DNA of 64,000 nt, taken from NCBI GenBank assembly GCA_963777325.1, contig CAVZQE010000022.1:496001-560000 (forward strand). The letters are read 5' to 3'. A model generated the notes under the pieces. It worked only from the letters and a program-made list of their open reading frames with translations. It was not told the DNA's origin and did not search any database. This document shows positions 24,289-33,978 of the stretch, piece after piece; the stretch's first letter is position 1, and every line of letters begins with the position of its first letter. Position numbers and translations under genes: made by a program. This DNA is from JAFAXA01 sp963777325. GTDB taxonomy: Bacteria > Pseudomonadota > Alphaproteobacteria > Acetobacterales > Acetobacteraceae.

Positions 24289-26168
24289 GCCGCGGCGTCG
24301 ACGCGGTAGCCCAGTCGCTCGATCACCGGCCGGAGCAAGGGAATGACGGGCTCCAGATGCCGCAAGTAGCGGCGGTAGCGGAAGCGCGACCGGTCGTAGA
24401 GCGGCTCGGAGACCTGGGCATAGCTCGCCGTACGCGCGTAGCGTTGGTTCTCCTGAAAGTTCAGGCAGGCCGCATCGAAATCCTCCCCGATGAAGGCGAG
24501 CATCCGGCCGAGGCTCGCGCCCGGGTCGTCGATGATGGATTCGTAGCGCACAGGCAGGTAGCGCAGCGTCATCTCCCGCCGGTAATGCTCCACCAGATCC
24601 GTCACGAGCACATAATGGCGCGCCACGGTCTCGATCTCGTACGCGCAACAGAAGCCGTGCGTCAGGTCGTTCGAGAACACCGAAAGGACGACGTCGAGCG
24701 GATGGCGGATGACGTGGATCAGGGGTGCTTCGGGGAACAGCAGCGCGATCAGGCCCAGATGCATTTCGTTGAGCGGCATCTTGTCGGTGAACCGCGCCGC
24801 GCCCGGTTTTCGCAACACGCCAAGCTGGCGCACCTTGCGCAGATAGTGGTCCCGCAACTCGTCCAGGCCGTCCACGTGCTCCGCCAACCACAACTCGGCG
24901 AGCGCGTCGGGGTAGGTGAGCGGACTGTCGAAAAGCCGGGGGAGGATGGAGGTGATGTCGCCGATGATCGGCAGCTCGTCCCCCGCGGCGATGCGCGGAT
25001 GCGCCGACAGCATCTGCTCCACAAGCGTCGTCCCGGAGCGGGGAAACCCCAGGATGAACACGGGCTGCGGCACCCCGTCGAGCACGCGGGCGCGCGGCAG
25101 GATTGACAGGCGGCGGGCGGTGAAAAACGTCTTCAGCCGTGCGGCCAGTTGTTGCGCTTCCTCCGCGCGATAGCGCTGCCCGCCCATCTCCCGTGCCTGA
25201 CGCTTTCCGGCCTGGAAGGCATCGAACGCGGCGTCGTGCTGGCCCATCCGGTCCAGCAGCGCGCCCTTTTCCAGCAACTCGTGCGCGGCGAGCGCGGGAT
25301 CGCTTTGACCGGAACTCGTCTCGAGTGCGGCGAGAGCTTCCGGGTAGCGCCGCTCGCGGCCGAGCAGGACCGCGCGCGTAAGCTGAAACCGGGCGTCGCC
25401 GGGAAACAGCGCTTCGGCTCGGTCGAGTATTTGGGCCGCCGCTTCGAATTGCCGGTCCGCCTCTTCCAGGCGAGCCCAGCCGAGCAGCGTTTGCGGCACG
25501 CCCGGCGCGAGCGCGACCAACTCCGCGTAGAGCTGCCGCGCCTCGTGCATCCTGCCCTGGTTCTTCAGGTTCCAGGCGAGATTGGCGAGCAGGATCGGAT
25601 CGCGCCGCCCCGAGCGGGCCAGCGCCATGCGATAGTGATGCTCGCCGAATTGCGGCTTGTGCGCCTCGGTCAGCACCATCGCGAGCAGGTTGTGAGCCTG
25701 CGAGCCGTCGGGCGCCAAGCGGACCGCGTTGCGGGCGTGCTGCTCCGCCTCGGCGAGACGTCCCGCGTCCAGAAGCAGGAGGCCGAGTTCGATCGCCGCC
25801 GCCGCGTCGTTCGGCCCGAGGACGACAAGGCGGCGCAGCAGCGCCTCGCGCGCGGGCATCGGACCGTGCGCCTTGCGGATCGAGTAGAGCAGCCACAACG
25901 CGTCGGCCCGCGCCGGCGCCTGCTCCAGCACGGCAAGGCATAGCGTCTCCGCGACGGCCGCGCTGCCGGCCTGCTGGGCCTGGATCGCCCGTTCCACCAG
26001 CGGCGTCAGGTGCTCACCCGTATCCGCCGGAAAAATTAGGTCGCAGCATCGGGCGCGGCTCAAGCCACTGCCGCAAGGGCAGGCGCAGGCGGAGCTTGGA
26101 GTGGCGCCGGTCGCAAGGCCAGAACCCGCCGGCAGCCGCGCCGCCGGGGCCGTGCTTGCCTCAGGCAT
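24285..26168 (-). CDS. SEC-C/TPR/sulfotransferase fusion
   Basis: A protein of about 627 residues with three parts. An N-terminal SEC-C zinc motif (ACPCGSGLSRARCC-like, at about residues 30-43). A TPR array to roughly residue 330 (ADALWLLYSIRKAHGPMPAR; GRLAEAEQHARNAVRLAPDG; RMHEARQLYAELVALAP). A PAPS-dependent sulfotransferase domain with the 5'-phosphosulfate loop FILGFPRSGTTLVEQMLSAH and the 3'-phosphate motif VIRHPLDVVLSVFSNDL. Start ATG 26166-26168 is the first in frame before SEC-C and overlaps the end of the beta-repeat gene by 8 bp. TPR-sulfotransferases transfer sulfate to protein or glycan hydroxyls. The overlap with a surface-protein gene suggests that protein as substrate, which is inference. 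Confidence 0.78.
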   Translation of the reverse strand: MPEASTAPAARLPAGSGLATGATPSSACACPCGSGLSRARCCDLIFPADTGEHLTPLVERAIQAQQAGSAAVAETLCLAVLEQAPARADALWLLYSIRKAHGPMPAREALLRRLVVLGPNDAAAAIELGLLLLDAGRLAEAEQHARNAVRLAPDGSQAHNLLAMVLTEAHKPQFGEHHYRMALARSGRRDPILLANLAWNLKNQGRMHEARQLYAELVALAPGVPQTLLGWARLEEADRQFEAAAQILDRAEALFPGDARFQLTRAVLLGRERRYPEALAALETSSGQSDPALAAHELLEKGALLDRMGQHDAAFDAFQAGKRQAREMGGQRYRAEEAQQLAARLKTFFTARRLSILPRARVLDGVPQPVFILGFPRSGTTLVEQMLSAHPRIAAGDELPIIGDITSILPRLFDSPLTYPDALAELWLAEHVDGLDELRDHYLRKVRQLGVLRKPGAARFTDKMPLNEMHLGLIALLFPEAPLIHVIRHPLDVVLSVFSNDLTHGFCCAYEIETVARHYVLVTDLVEHYRREMTLRYLPVRYESIIDDPGASLGRMLAFIGEDFDAACLNFQENQRYARTASYAQVSEPLYDRSRFRYRRYLRHLEPVIPLLRPVIERLGYRVDAAA

Positions 26169-28510
26169 GGGTGATGAGGACGCCGTTCGCGGAATCGCTC
26201 GCGGCCTGGAATGTTCCGGCTCCAAGGCTCGACGTCTGGAAAAACAGATCGGCCGTTTGCGTGCCGTTCGACACCTTGAGGAGTCCCGATGAGGCATCGA
26301 AGTCGAACGCCACATTCGATGCAGCGAACTGCTTGAGATCGACCGTATCCCCGGTGCCGAAGCTTTCGAGAAGTGGACCGGCCGCGCCCGAGGTGCCGAT
26401 CCCGGTGCCGAACGAGGCAAAATTGTCGATCGTCAGCTGGCTGCTGCCGAGGAACTGCACGTTGCTCGCCGCCCCGGCATCGGCCGCTACTTCCAGCGAC
26501 GATCCCCCGGCGAGCTGAAACGTGCCTGCGCTCGTTGGATCGATCGTGGTCGCGATGTCGACCGCGCCGTTGATGCTGATCGTGCCGTTGTTGAGGACGG
26601 TCTGCACCGTGCCGCCGCTCAGCGTCCATGTCGATCCGGCGTCGAAGGCAAGCGTGTCGAAATTGCCGTAGGACCAGGTCGCGCCATTCGTCGTGACCGT
26701 TCCGGAATTGGTGGCGCCGGGTGCGATCGCTCCGGTTCCGCCCGCCAGCTCCATCGTGTTGCCGGGCGAGGAACTGCCGACCACGCTGCCGCCGAAGACG
26801 CCTCCGGGGTTGACGACCACCCGGTTCGGGCCGCTGCCCGAGAACCGGACCGCGTTGAAGCCACCGGAGATCGTGCCGCTGTTCGTGACCGTGCCCGCGT
26901 TGTTGTACACGGCGACTCCGATGCCACCGGCGGAAATCACCCCGCCGCTTGCATTGGCGACGATGCCGCCCGAGGAGAGATCAACGCCGTAATTCCCGGG
27001 GCCGGAGATCAGGCCGCTGTTCGTGACCGTGCCGGAACCGCCCGTGAAGAAGATGCCGGGTACTGGCGGCCGAGATGGTTCCGCCGGCGTTGTTGAGCAC
27101 CGCCCCGCCGCCTTCGAGATCGGCGGCGGTCGCTCCCGTCGCCGTGATCTTGCCGCTGTTCGTCAGGTTCACGGACCCGCCGGCGACAAAGATCGCGGAC
27201 GTTACGCCTGAGACGGACCCGTTCGAGCCGTTGTCGAGGCTGCCGCCGGCCTCGAGTTCAACCGCATGGTCGCCGGCGATGCTGCCGCTGTTGCTGATCG
27301 CCGCCGAAGAGCCGGCGCCGAATATGCCCGCGCCCGGACCATGGATGAAGCCGCCGAGCAGGTTGCTGACGCCGCCGCCGCCTCCGAGATCCACTCCCGC
27401 GCCGCCCGCTCCAGCCGCGCCGATGAGGCCGGAATTGGTGACAGATCCGCTGTGACCCGCGCCGATGTAGACGCCGCTCGTGCCGCCCGTGAGGTTTCCG
27501 GCCGCGTTGTTGGTGACGCTGCCGCCGCCGGCGAGATCGACCGCTCCGTACACGCTGCTGCTGATATTGCCGGTGTTCCCGACCGAGCCGGACCCGCCGG
27601 TAATGAAAACGCCGAACGAGTTGCCGGAAATCGATCCGCCCGATGCGTTGCTGAGATTCCCGCCGGCCTCCAGATCGGCCCCGGCGGCGCCGGTGGCGGC
27701 GATACGGCCGGAATTGGTGACGTTCGCCGCGCCGCCGTTGACGAACACGGCCGCGACGCCGCCCGAGATCGCCGCGCCCGCGGCATTGCTAATACTGCCG
27801 CCGCCGGACAGCAGCACGCCAAGCCGCGGACCGCCGCTCGTGATGCTGCCCTGATTGCTGACGGTCCCCGTCCCGCCAGTGACGAAGACGCCGGCGCCGG
27901 TGCTGCCGGCGCCCGAAATGAAGGCGTTCGTGCCGTTCGTGACGGTCCCGCCGTTAAAGAGGGCAACACCGTCGTCCACCGATGCGGCGATGCTGCCGTT
28001 GTTGAGGACGGTGCCCAGCGCTCCATGAACAATGACCCCGTCCTCTCCGCCGAGGATCGTCCCGCTATTGGTGACCAACCCGCCTTGGCCGAGACCGACT
28101 CCGTACGCGACGGCGTTGACGCCGCCGCTGTTGGTCACGTTGCCGGAAGCCCCGGTAATGTAGATGCCGCTGCCCGAGCCCAACCCATTTCCGATCGCGC
28201 CCCCGGTCGTGATCGTCGCGCCCGTGTTGTTGACGACCGTGCCGCCCGCTCGCAACAGCAGCCCGTCGACCCCGGAGACCGAACCGGAATTGGTGACCGT
28301 GCCGCTGCTGGCGAGCGACATGCCGAAGCCGGAAGCCGAGGTGACCTTGCCGGAATTGCCGATCACCCAGCTGGCGAGCGCGGGCGCGTCGATGCCGTCC
28401 GCACCGGCCGCACCGGAGGTCACCGCTCCGGTGCCGGTGATCGTCAGCGGGTTGTCCGTGCTTTGGAGGATGACGGGACCGGTCGTGCTGGAAGCGATCG
28501 TCCTTGCCAC
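26161..28510 (-). CDS. Large beta-strand repeat surface protein (one frame break)
   Basis: Corrected length is 782 residues, very rich in Gly, Ser, Thr, Asn and Ala and poor in charge. It begins MARTIASSTTGPVILQSTDN with no signal peptide. It then consists of about twenty short repeats of the form (V/I)TNSGxIxG and GGxVxNxxGxxIxG, the parallel beta-helix pattern of autotransporter passengers and adhesins. The last ~120 residues are different: SFGTGDTVDLKQFAASNVAF, VSNGTQTADLFF and a SLGAGTFQAASDSANGVL end. That terminal module recurs on large secreted proteins of this type, and no outer-membrane barrel is encoded, so type I-like secretion is plausible. An extra base at 27058-27060 breaks the frame. 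Two modifying-enzyme genes overlap its 3' end. Confidence 0.75.
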
Positions 28511-28690
28511 TGGTGCGTCCTCGATTCTCGCTCGCGGGCAGCCGCCCCGAGACGGGGCCGTCCACGGCCGGCGGTTGTGAATGCCCGAAACGAAACAATG
28601 CGAAGGTACCCGAGCTTGCCGGCCTGTCCTCTAGATCGTTCGGATTGAAACTCTAGGCACTTCGGACTAGGTCCGGACCTGTCCCTTCCT

Positions 28691-29887
28691 TCAAACCCCT
28701 CCGACGCGGCGCGCCAGATCGAGCAATGCGCCGTCGCCGTCGGCCCAGGCCATTGCGCCGAGGCCGATCGGGCAGGCGTCGAGGGTCGCGAGCGGCAGGG
28801 AGATCTGCGGCACGCCGGCATGCCCGGCGGCGCATAGCAGCCCCATGGCGCTGCGGCGGAATGCCTCCAGCCCGGCCTCCGACGACGTCCGCAACGGCGC
28901 GATGCCGGGTGCGCTGGGAAGGAGGAGAATCGTCCCTGGTTTCAGCACAGACCGAACCCGGTTCCGGATGGCCGAGCGACGTATCAGGGCCGGCTCCACC
29001 TCGGCCGGGGAGAGGCGGGACGCGGCCTCGAAGCGTTCGCGCACGCCCGGACCGAATTCCGGCTTCGCAGCTTCCACCCAGGCGCCGTGCGCCGCCCAGG
29101 CCTCGCTCGCCTGCACGATCCGGAACGCTTCCCGCCACGCGGACACGTCGCCATCCAGCAGGTCGATCGGGCGTGCCGGTCCGAAATGTTCTTCCACCAA
29201 GCCTAATCCGGAGCGCAGCGCGGCTTCAACGCGCTCGCCGGCAAGCGCGAACAGGTCGCGGGCGATCAGCACCGTCGCGACCGGAGGCGCAGGCTCGGCA
29301 GCGTCCAGCAATGCCGATCCCACGCGCGCGAAAACCTCCGCATCCCGGGCGAACCACCCGACCGTGTCATAGCTCGGCGCGAGCGGCACCGCCCCGCGCA
29401 CCGGAATTCGGCCATGCGTCGGGCGCAGGCCGTAGAGGCCGCAGAAACTTGCTGGTATCCGTATGGACCCTCCGGTATCGGAGCCGAGCGCGAAATCGGC
29501 CGCGCCTCCCGCCGTGGCGCTCGCCGAACCGCTGGACGAGCCGCCGGTTATCCGGTCCGGTGCGGCCGGATTGATCGGTGCGCCATAATGCGCATTCAGG
29601 CCAGTGATGCTCCAGGTCATTTCGTCGCATAGGGTCTTGCCGGCGAAACGCGCGCCCGCATCCAGGAGGCGCTGCACCGCAATGGCGCTGACCGTGGGAA
29701 CGCCATGTGTCGCGAGCCATGCGGGGCAACCGAACCCGGTCGGCAGACCAGCGACGTCGAGCGAATCCTTGACCGCGAAGGTGAGGTGCGACAATGGGCC
29801 GTCCGGCCGGGTCTGGATTTCGATGCGGCCGTGAGCACAGAAGCATTGAAGGGGATCGCTGCTCGCCGGGTCCGGATCGGATGACAT
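28691..29887 (-). CDS. Amidase signature family hydrolase
   Basis: A 398-residue amidase-signature enzyme using a Ser-cisSer-Lys triad. Lys is in LTFAVKDSLDVAGLPTGFG, the cis-Ser in DRITGGSSSGSASATAGG and the nucleophile Ser in ALGSDTGGSIRIPASFCGLY. PTHGRIPVRGAVPLAPSYDT follows as expected. ATG 29885-29887 has a strong GAGGAGGGA site; the longer upstream frame overlaps galM. Members hydrolyse diverse amides (indoleacetamide, allophanate, glutamyl-tRNA); the adjacent genes give no substrate clue. It lies in a same-strand series katE-galM-amidase, with gaps of 66 and 76 bp. Confidence 0.85.
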   Translation of the reverse strand: MSSDPDPASSDPLQCFCAHGRIEIQTRPDGPLSHLTFAVKDSLDVAGLPTGFGCPAWLATHGVPTVSAIAVQRLLDAGARFAGKTLCDEMTWSITGLNAHYGAPINPAAPDRITGGSSSGSASATAGGAADFALGSDTGGSIRIPASFCGLYGLRPTHGRIPVRGAVPLAPSYDTVGWFARDAEVFARVGSALLDAAEPAPPVATVLIARDLFALAGERVEAALRSGLGLVEEHFGPARPIDLLDGDVSAWREAFRIVQASEAWAAHGAWVEAAKPEFGPGVRERFEAASRLSPAEVEPALIRRSAIRNRVRSVLKPGTILLLPSAPGIAPLRTSSEAGLEAFRRSAMGLLCAAGHAGVPQISLPLATLDACPIGLGAMAWADGDGALLDLARRVGGV

Positions 29888-29963
29888 GGCGGCGATCCCT
29901 CCTCGTCGTGAGGACTGCGGATGAACTTTGCTCACAGGAGCGGAGGCGCGCTCCCGATCGTAC

Positions 29964-30977
29964 TCAGCCGGATTGCGAAAACCGGTAGATTGTGCGCTGA
30001 CGGTACTGCTCGCCCGGTTGCAGGATCGTGTTCGGGAAATCCGGATGGTTCGGCGAATCGGGGAAAAGCTGCGGTTCCAGCGCGACCCCGGCATACGGTC
30101 CGTACGGATGTCCGTCGAACCCGGGCACCGGCGCGGACAGGCCCGAGCCGTCATAGAATTGCAGTCCCGGCTCCGTGGACAGCAGATCGAGGCGAATTTT
30201 CTCCCGGGCGCCGGTCAGGGTCGCGACCCGGCGCGGCTCCTCGAAGGCCACCGATCCGGTGACGAAATTGTCATCGTAGCGCGTGTCGCTCCGGATCGGG
30301 CGAGCGAGCCGGAAGTCGTACGCCGTGCCCGCGACCGGGACGATCGCGCCGGTCGCGATCTTGTCCGCGTCCACCGGGGTCCGCTGCTCCGCGCGGATCT
30401 CCAGCTCGTGGTCGCGGATGTCGCCGCTGCCGTCCAGGTCGAAGAAGGGATGGCAGGCGAGGTTGACGGGCGTGGGCCGGTCGGTCGTCGCGGTCATCGT
30501 CAGGGAGAGTTCGCCCGGCCCGGTCACCTCGTAGCGGCAGGTCGCCTCCACGGTGCCGGGATAGCCCTCCTCGCCGTCCGGCGAGGTCAGCCCGAAGGTC
30601 ACGGCGGACGGGGTGTGGTCAAGGATGCGCCAGACGCGGCCGGTGAAGCCGACTGTGCCCCCATGCAGATGCGTCCGGCCGTGCTCGTTGAGCGGGAGCT
30701 GGTGCGTGTGGCCGTCGAGCGTGAACCGGCCGCCCCCAATCCGGTTGGCGAACCGGCCCACGATCGCTCCGAAATAGCGGGAGTTCCGGGCGAGATACCC
30801 GTCGAGGCTCGGAAAGCCCAGAATGACTCGCCGCCACCCGCCGCTCGCGCGAAACCGCATGTCCTGGAGCCGCGCCCCGAGGGAGAGGAGCCGGACATCG
30901 AGATCGCCCCCGCCGATCGTCGCCGCATGGACGGTGCCGCCATCCGGCAACCGCCCGAACACCGCCGTCTGTTCCAT
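29964..30977 (-). CDS. galM: Aldose 1-epimerase (mutarotase)
   Basis: A 337-residue galactose mutarotase-like protein that interconverts alpha and beta anomers of aldoses. The catalytic His is in PVNLACHPFFDLDGSGDI, and the catalytic Glu in GPYAGVALEPQLFPDSPNHP. GRFANRIGGGRFTLDGHTHQ and LPLNEHGRTHLHGG are the standard N-terminal substrate-binding blocks, and the C-terminal PGEQYRQRTIYRF is typical. The length equals that of the family. ATG 30975-30977 has no better alternative. It lies 66 bp downstream of katE on the same strand, with no gene of galactose metabolism nearby. Confidence 0.92.
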   Translation of the reverse strand: MEQTAVFGRLPDGGTVHAATIGGGDLDVRLLSLGARLQDMRFRASGGWRRVILGFPSLDGYLARNSRYFGAIVGRFANRIGGGRFTLDGHTHQLPLNEHGRTHLHGGTVGFTGRVWRILDHTPSAVTFGLTSPDGEEGYPGTVEATCRYEVTGPGELSLTMTATTDRPTPVNLACHPFFDLDGSGDIRDHELEIRAEQRTPVDADKIATGAIVPVAGTAYDFRLARPIRSDTRYDDNFVTGSVAFEEPRRVATLTGAREKIRLDLLSTEPGLQFYDGSGLSAPVPGFDGHPYGPYAGVALEPQLFPDSPNHPDFPNTILQPGEQYRQRTIYRFSQSG

Positions 30978-31043
30978 CCCGCCGCCTCGAACGCTGCCCT
31001 TCCGCGAGCCTAGCCGGAAGCGTCCGGGACGGCGAGCGGGCGT

Positions 31044-33147
31044 TCAATGCACCATGATGACTTTCGGCTCGCGATCCCAGACGCGGCCCTTGCTCGCCGC
31101 CGCGACGAACGACTTTGCGCCGCCGCTCCCGTCTACCGCGATCACGCCGGCATCGGAGACGACGCCCGCCTTCTCGAGCAGCGGTTGCGCTTCCTTGGTG
31201 TGGCCGATCACCTTCACGTGCTGGAAAGCGTCGTGCACGAACGCCACCGCCCTGGCGTCGCCGAGCAGCATCTGAGCGCCGGGAGCGGACGCCGCGATCA
31301 CGACCGCGTCGAACAGCACCGAGGGGCCGCCCGCGAGCTGAAAATCCGCCTCGATCTGCTTGCCGTCCGATCCCTTCGCGCCGCCGACCCGCGGGGCCAC
31401 GATCTTCGCCATGCCGCCCGCGCCCGTGATCGCGGCCTTGAGGCCATCCACTACCGACGCCTCCACCCCGTCCGTGACCAGGATGCCCACTTGTCGGCCC
31501 TCCAAGGTCGGCTTGGCTTTGGCCAGAATGCTGAGGGCAGGGGAGGGCTTCAGATCGGTGCGGGGCTTCACCTTCGGCGCGATCGGCTCGATCGGCTCCT
31601 GCCAGCCGAGGCCATCCGCGACCCGCGTCGCGAGCCGGTGGTCGATATTCATGAGCTGTCCGAGCATGCGGCCGCGCACCGCTTTGGTTTCGACCTTGCT
31701 CAGCTCGAAAATCAAGGCCGAAACGATATGGTTCTGCTCGGGCTCGGTCTGGCTCATGAAGAACTGCCGGGCCTGGCTGAAATGATCGGCGAACAACTCG
31801 GCCCGGACACGCAGCTTGTCCCCCGAAACGCCCGCCGGGAAGCTCGCATAGCCCTGGCGGGGGTTCTCGCGCGGCTTCTTCACATTGGCGTCCGGCGCGA
31901 GCGAGTTCGGCTCGTACATCACCCGACCCCTCGGTACTTGCATCTGCATATGCCCATCCTGCTGGAAGAAGTGCATCGGGCAGCGCGGCCGGTTGATCGG
32001 GATCTGCGCGAAGTTCGGGCCGCCGAGGCGGGTGATCTGAGTGTCGAGATAGGAGAAGTTGCGGCCCTGAAGCAGCGGGTCGTTGGTGAAGTCGATCCCC
32101 GGGACCACGTTCTGCGTGCAGAACGCGACCTGCTCCGTTTCGGCGAAGAAGTTGTCCACATTCCGGTTGAGCACCATCCTGCCGATCACGCGCAGCGGTA
32201 GGATCTCTTCCGGGATGATCTTCGTTGCGTCCAGGATGTCGAAGTCGAATTTGTTCGCGAACTCCTCGTCGAACAACTGTACGGCCAACTCGTATTCCGG
32301 GAAGTTGCCGCTCTCAATCGCGGTCCAGAGATCGCGCCGGTGGAAATCCGGGTCGGCGCCGTTGATCTTCAGCGCCTCGTCCCAAACCACCGACTGGGCG
32401 CCGAGCTTCGGCCGCCAATGGAACTTCACGTAGGTGCTCTTCCCCTCCGTGTTGACGAGGCGGAAGCTATGGACGCCGAAACCCTCCATCATGCGGAACG
32501 AGCGCGGGATCGCCCGGTCCGACATGACCCACATGATCATGTGCATGCTTTCCGGCATCAGCGAGATGAAGTCCCAGAACGTGTCGTGCGCGCTCGCCGC
32601 CTGCGGAAAGTCCCGGTCCGGCTCCTGTTTCACGGCGTGGACGATGTCCGGGAACTTGATCGCGTCCTGGATGAAGAACACCGGGATGTTGTTGCCGACC
32701 AGAATCCCAGTTGCCCTCGCGGGTGTAGAACTTGACCGCGAAGCCGCGCACGTCGCGCGGCACGTCGGCCGAACCCTTGTTGCCGGCGACCGTCGAGAAC
32801 CGCACGAACAGCTCGGTCTTCTCGCCGACGCGCTGGAAGATGTCGGCCTTGGAAACATCCGCGAGCGAGTCGGTCAGCTCGAAATACCCGTGCGCGCCAT
32901 AGCCGCGCGCGTGGACGACGCGCTCCGGGATGCGCTCATGGTCGAAGCGGTTGATCTTCTCGCGAAGAACGAAGTCCTCGAGCAGGGTGGGGCCGCGCGG
33001 CCCGGCCTTGAGCGAGTTCTGATCGTCAGAGACGATGACGCCCTGCTGCGTCGTCAGCGAGGGCGTGTCGCCTTCCGCGACTTGGTGGTACTCTCCGCCC
33101 GCGCCGGTCTTGCCGAGCACGTCCGTGTCGTCGCCGCGATCCGCCAT
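31044..33147 (-). CDS. katE: Large-subunit catalase HPII (one frame break)
   Basis: A clade II heme catalase of about 700 residues after correction. The catalytic His is in PERVVHARGYGAHGYFELTD, the catalytic Asn in GNWDLVGNNIPVFFIQDAIK, and the proximal heme Tyr in FSYLDTQITRLGGPNFAQIP. The C-terminal ~150 residues (GRQVGILVTDGVEASVVDGL onward) form the extra flavodoxin/DJ-1-like domain unique to large catalases. At 32703-32704 one base too many (GATTCTGG for GATCTGG) separates N-terminal TREGNWD from LVGNN. With one base removed the gene is exactly 701 codons. ATG 33145-33147 has a GGAGGGG site. Divergent from the FitAB-type operon. Confidence 0.93.
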
Positions 33148-33293
33148 TTTGGCCCCTCCGCATGTTCCGGGAAGGCAGCGCCGATCATCCGGACTGTCCG
33201 GGGTCGCTCTGCCGTGGGCGGAGAACGCCCCAGCGGCGATTAGGATGCAGCGGCGCGCGAACCGTCACGCGCGCTGGACGCCCTGCGCCAGAC

Positions 33294-33313
33294 TGCTATC
33301 ATGAGTGATAGCA
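33294..33313. promoter_or_regulatory. Operator palindrome of the FitAB/VapBC-type operon
   Basis: TGCTATCA and TGATAGCA are exact 8-bp inverted arms with a 4-base spacer, ending 15 bp before the antitoxin ATG 33329. Ribbon-helix-helix antitoxins of this class bind such dyads in their own promoters. The perfect arms and position make this the best operator in the window. Confidence 0.7.
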
Positions 33314-33328
33314 ACGTGGGTCAGGAAC

Positions 33329-33565
33329 ATGGGTCAGATACTCGTTCGCAATCTGGACGACGCCGTGATCGCGGCTCTGAAAGCCCGGGCGCAAGCACGC
33401 GGCCGGTCTCTGGAAGCCGAGCTGCGCGACCTGCTCACCCGAGCGGCGGCCCATCCCAGGGCGGAGTTGATCCAGGAGTTTGCACGCATTCGGGCACTCA
33501 GTCCCAAGGTCGAGGGCGGTCCCTTGGGAGAGGATCTGATCCGTGAGAGTCGCGACGAGCGGTGA
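33329..33565 (+). CDS. FitA-like ribbon-helix-helix antitoxin
   Basis: A 78-residue protein beginning MGQILVRNLDDAVIAALKAR, the beta-strand/helix of a FitA/Phd-like RHH DNA-binding domain. It continues AQARGRSLEAELRDLLTRAA; the C-terminal ~35 residues should wrap the toxin. I start at ATG 33329 rather than an upstream GTG 33305 because the latter lies inside the operator palindrome and adds nonconserved residues. The stop overlaps the toxin start as GTGA at 33562-33565. It is expected to neutralise the PIN toxin and autorepress with it. Confidence 0.85.
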   Translation: MGQILVRNLDDAVIAALKARAQARGRSLEAELRDLLTRAAAHPRAELIQEFARIRALSPKVEGGPLGEDLIRESRDER

Positions 33566-33969
33566 CTTCGGTTCTTGACGCCAGTGTTGCTTACAAGTGG
33601 TTCATTGAGGAGGAGGGCTCGGATCGAGCCATTGCGCGTCTTGAGAAGACCGACCTGATCGTCGCACCGGACCTCATCATACCCGAGGTCTGCAACGCCA
33701 CGTGGAAAGCGATGCGTAGAGGGATCATTACGAGACCACAGCAAGATCACGCGGTGAGGCACGTTGCAGCCGCTTTCGACCTGCTTTTTCCGACTGCAGC
33801 GCTCGGAAAGCGTGCCGTCGAGATCAGCCGCAGCCTCGATCACCCGGTCTACGACTGCTTCTATCTCGCGCTGAGCGAGCAGCAGGACGCGAGGATGGTC
33901 ACGTTCGACACGAGGCTGCTCCGATCCGTGAACGGTAGCGAATGGGCGCGCTACGTCGAGGCGTGCTGA
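33562..33969 (+). CDS. PIN-domain (VapC/FitB-type) toxin
   Basis: A 135-residue PIN ribonuclease toxin starting GTG. The acidic Mg-binding residues are in place: Asp6 (TSVLDASVAYKW), Glu in LIIPEVCNATWK, Asp in LDHPVYDCFYLALSEQ and Asp in RMVTFDTRLL. Such toxins cleave tRNA or rRNA when the antitoxin is degraded. The frame is intact, so unlike the RES module this pair looks functional. It converges on typA with only 9 bp between stops. Confidence 0.88.
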   Translation: MTSVLDASVAYKWFIEEEGSDRAIARLEKTDLIVAPDLIIPEVCNATWKAMRRGIITRPQQDHAVRHVAAAFDLLFPTAALGKRAVEISRSLDHPVYDCFYLALSEQQDARMVTFDTRLLRSVNGSEWARYVEAC

Positions 33970-33978
33970 ACCTCCCGC

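Noticed and set aside
28669..28680. 12-bp palindrome AGGTCCGGACCT upstream of the surface-protein gene
   Set aside because: A 12-bp perfect palindrome is expected several times by chance in 64 kb, and nothing ties it to a promoter.
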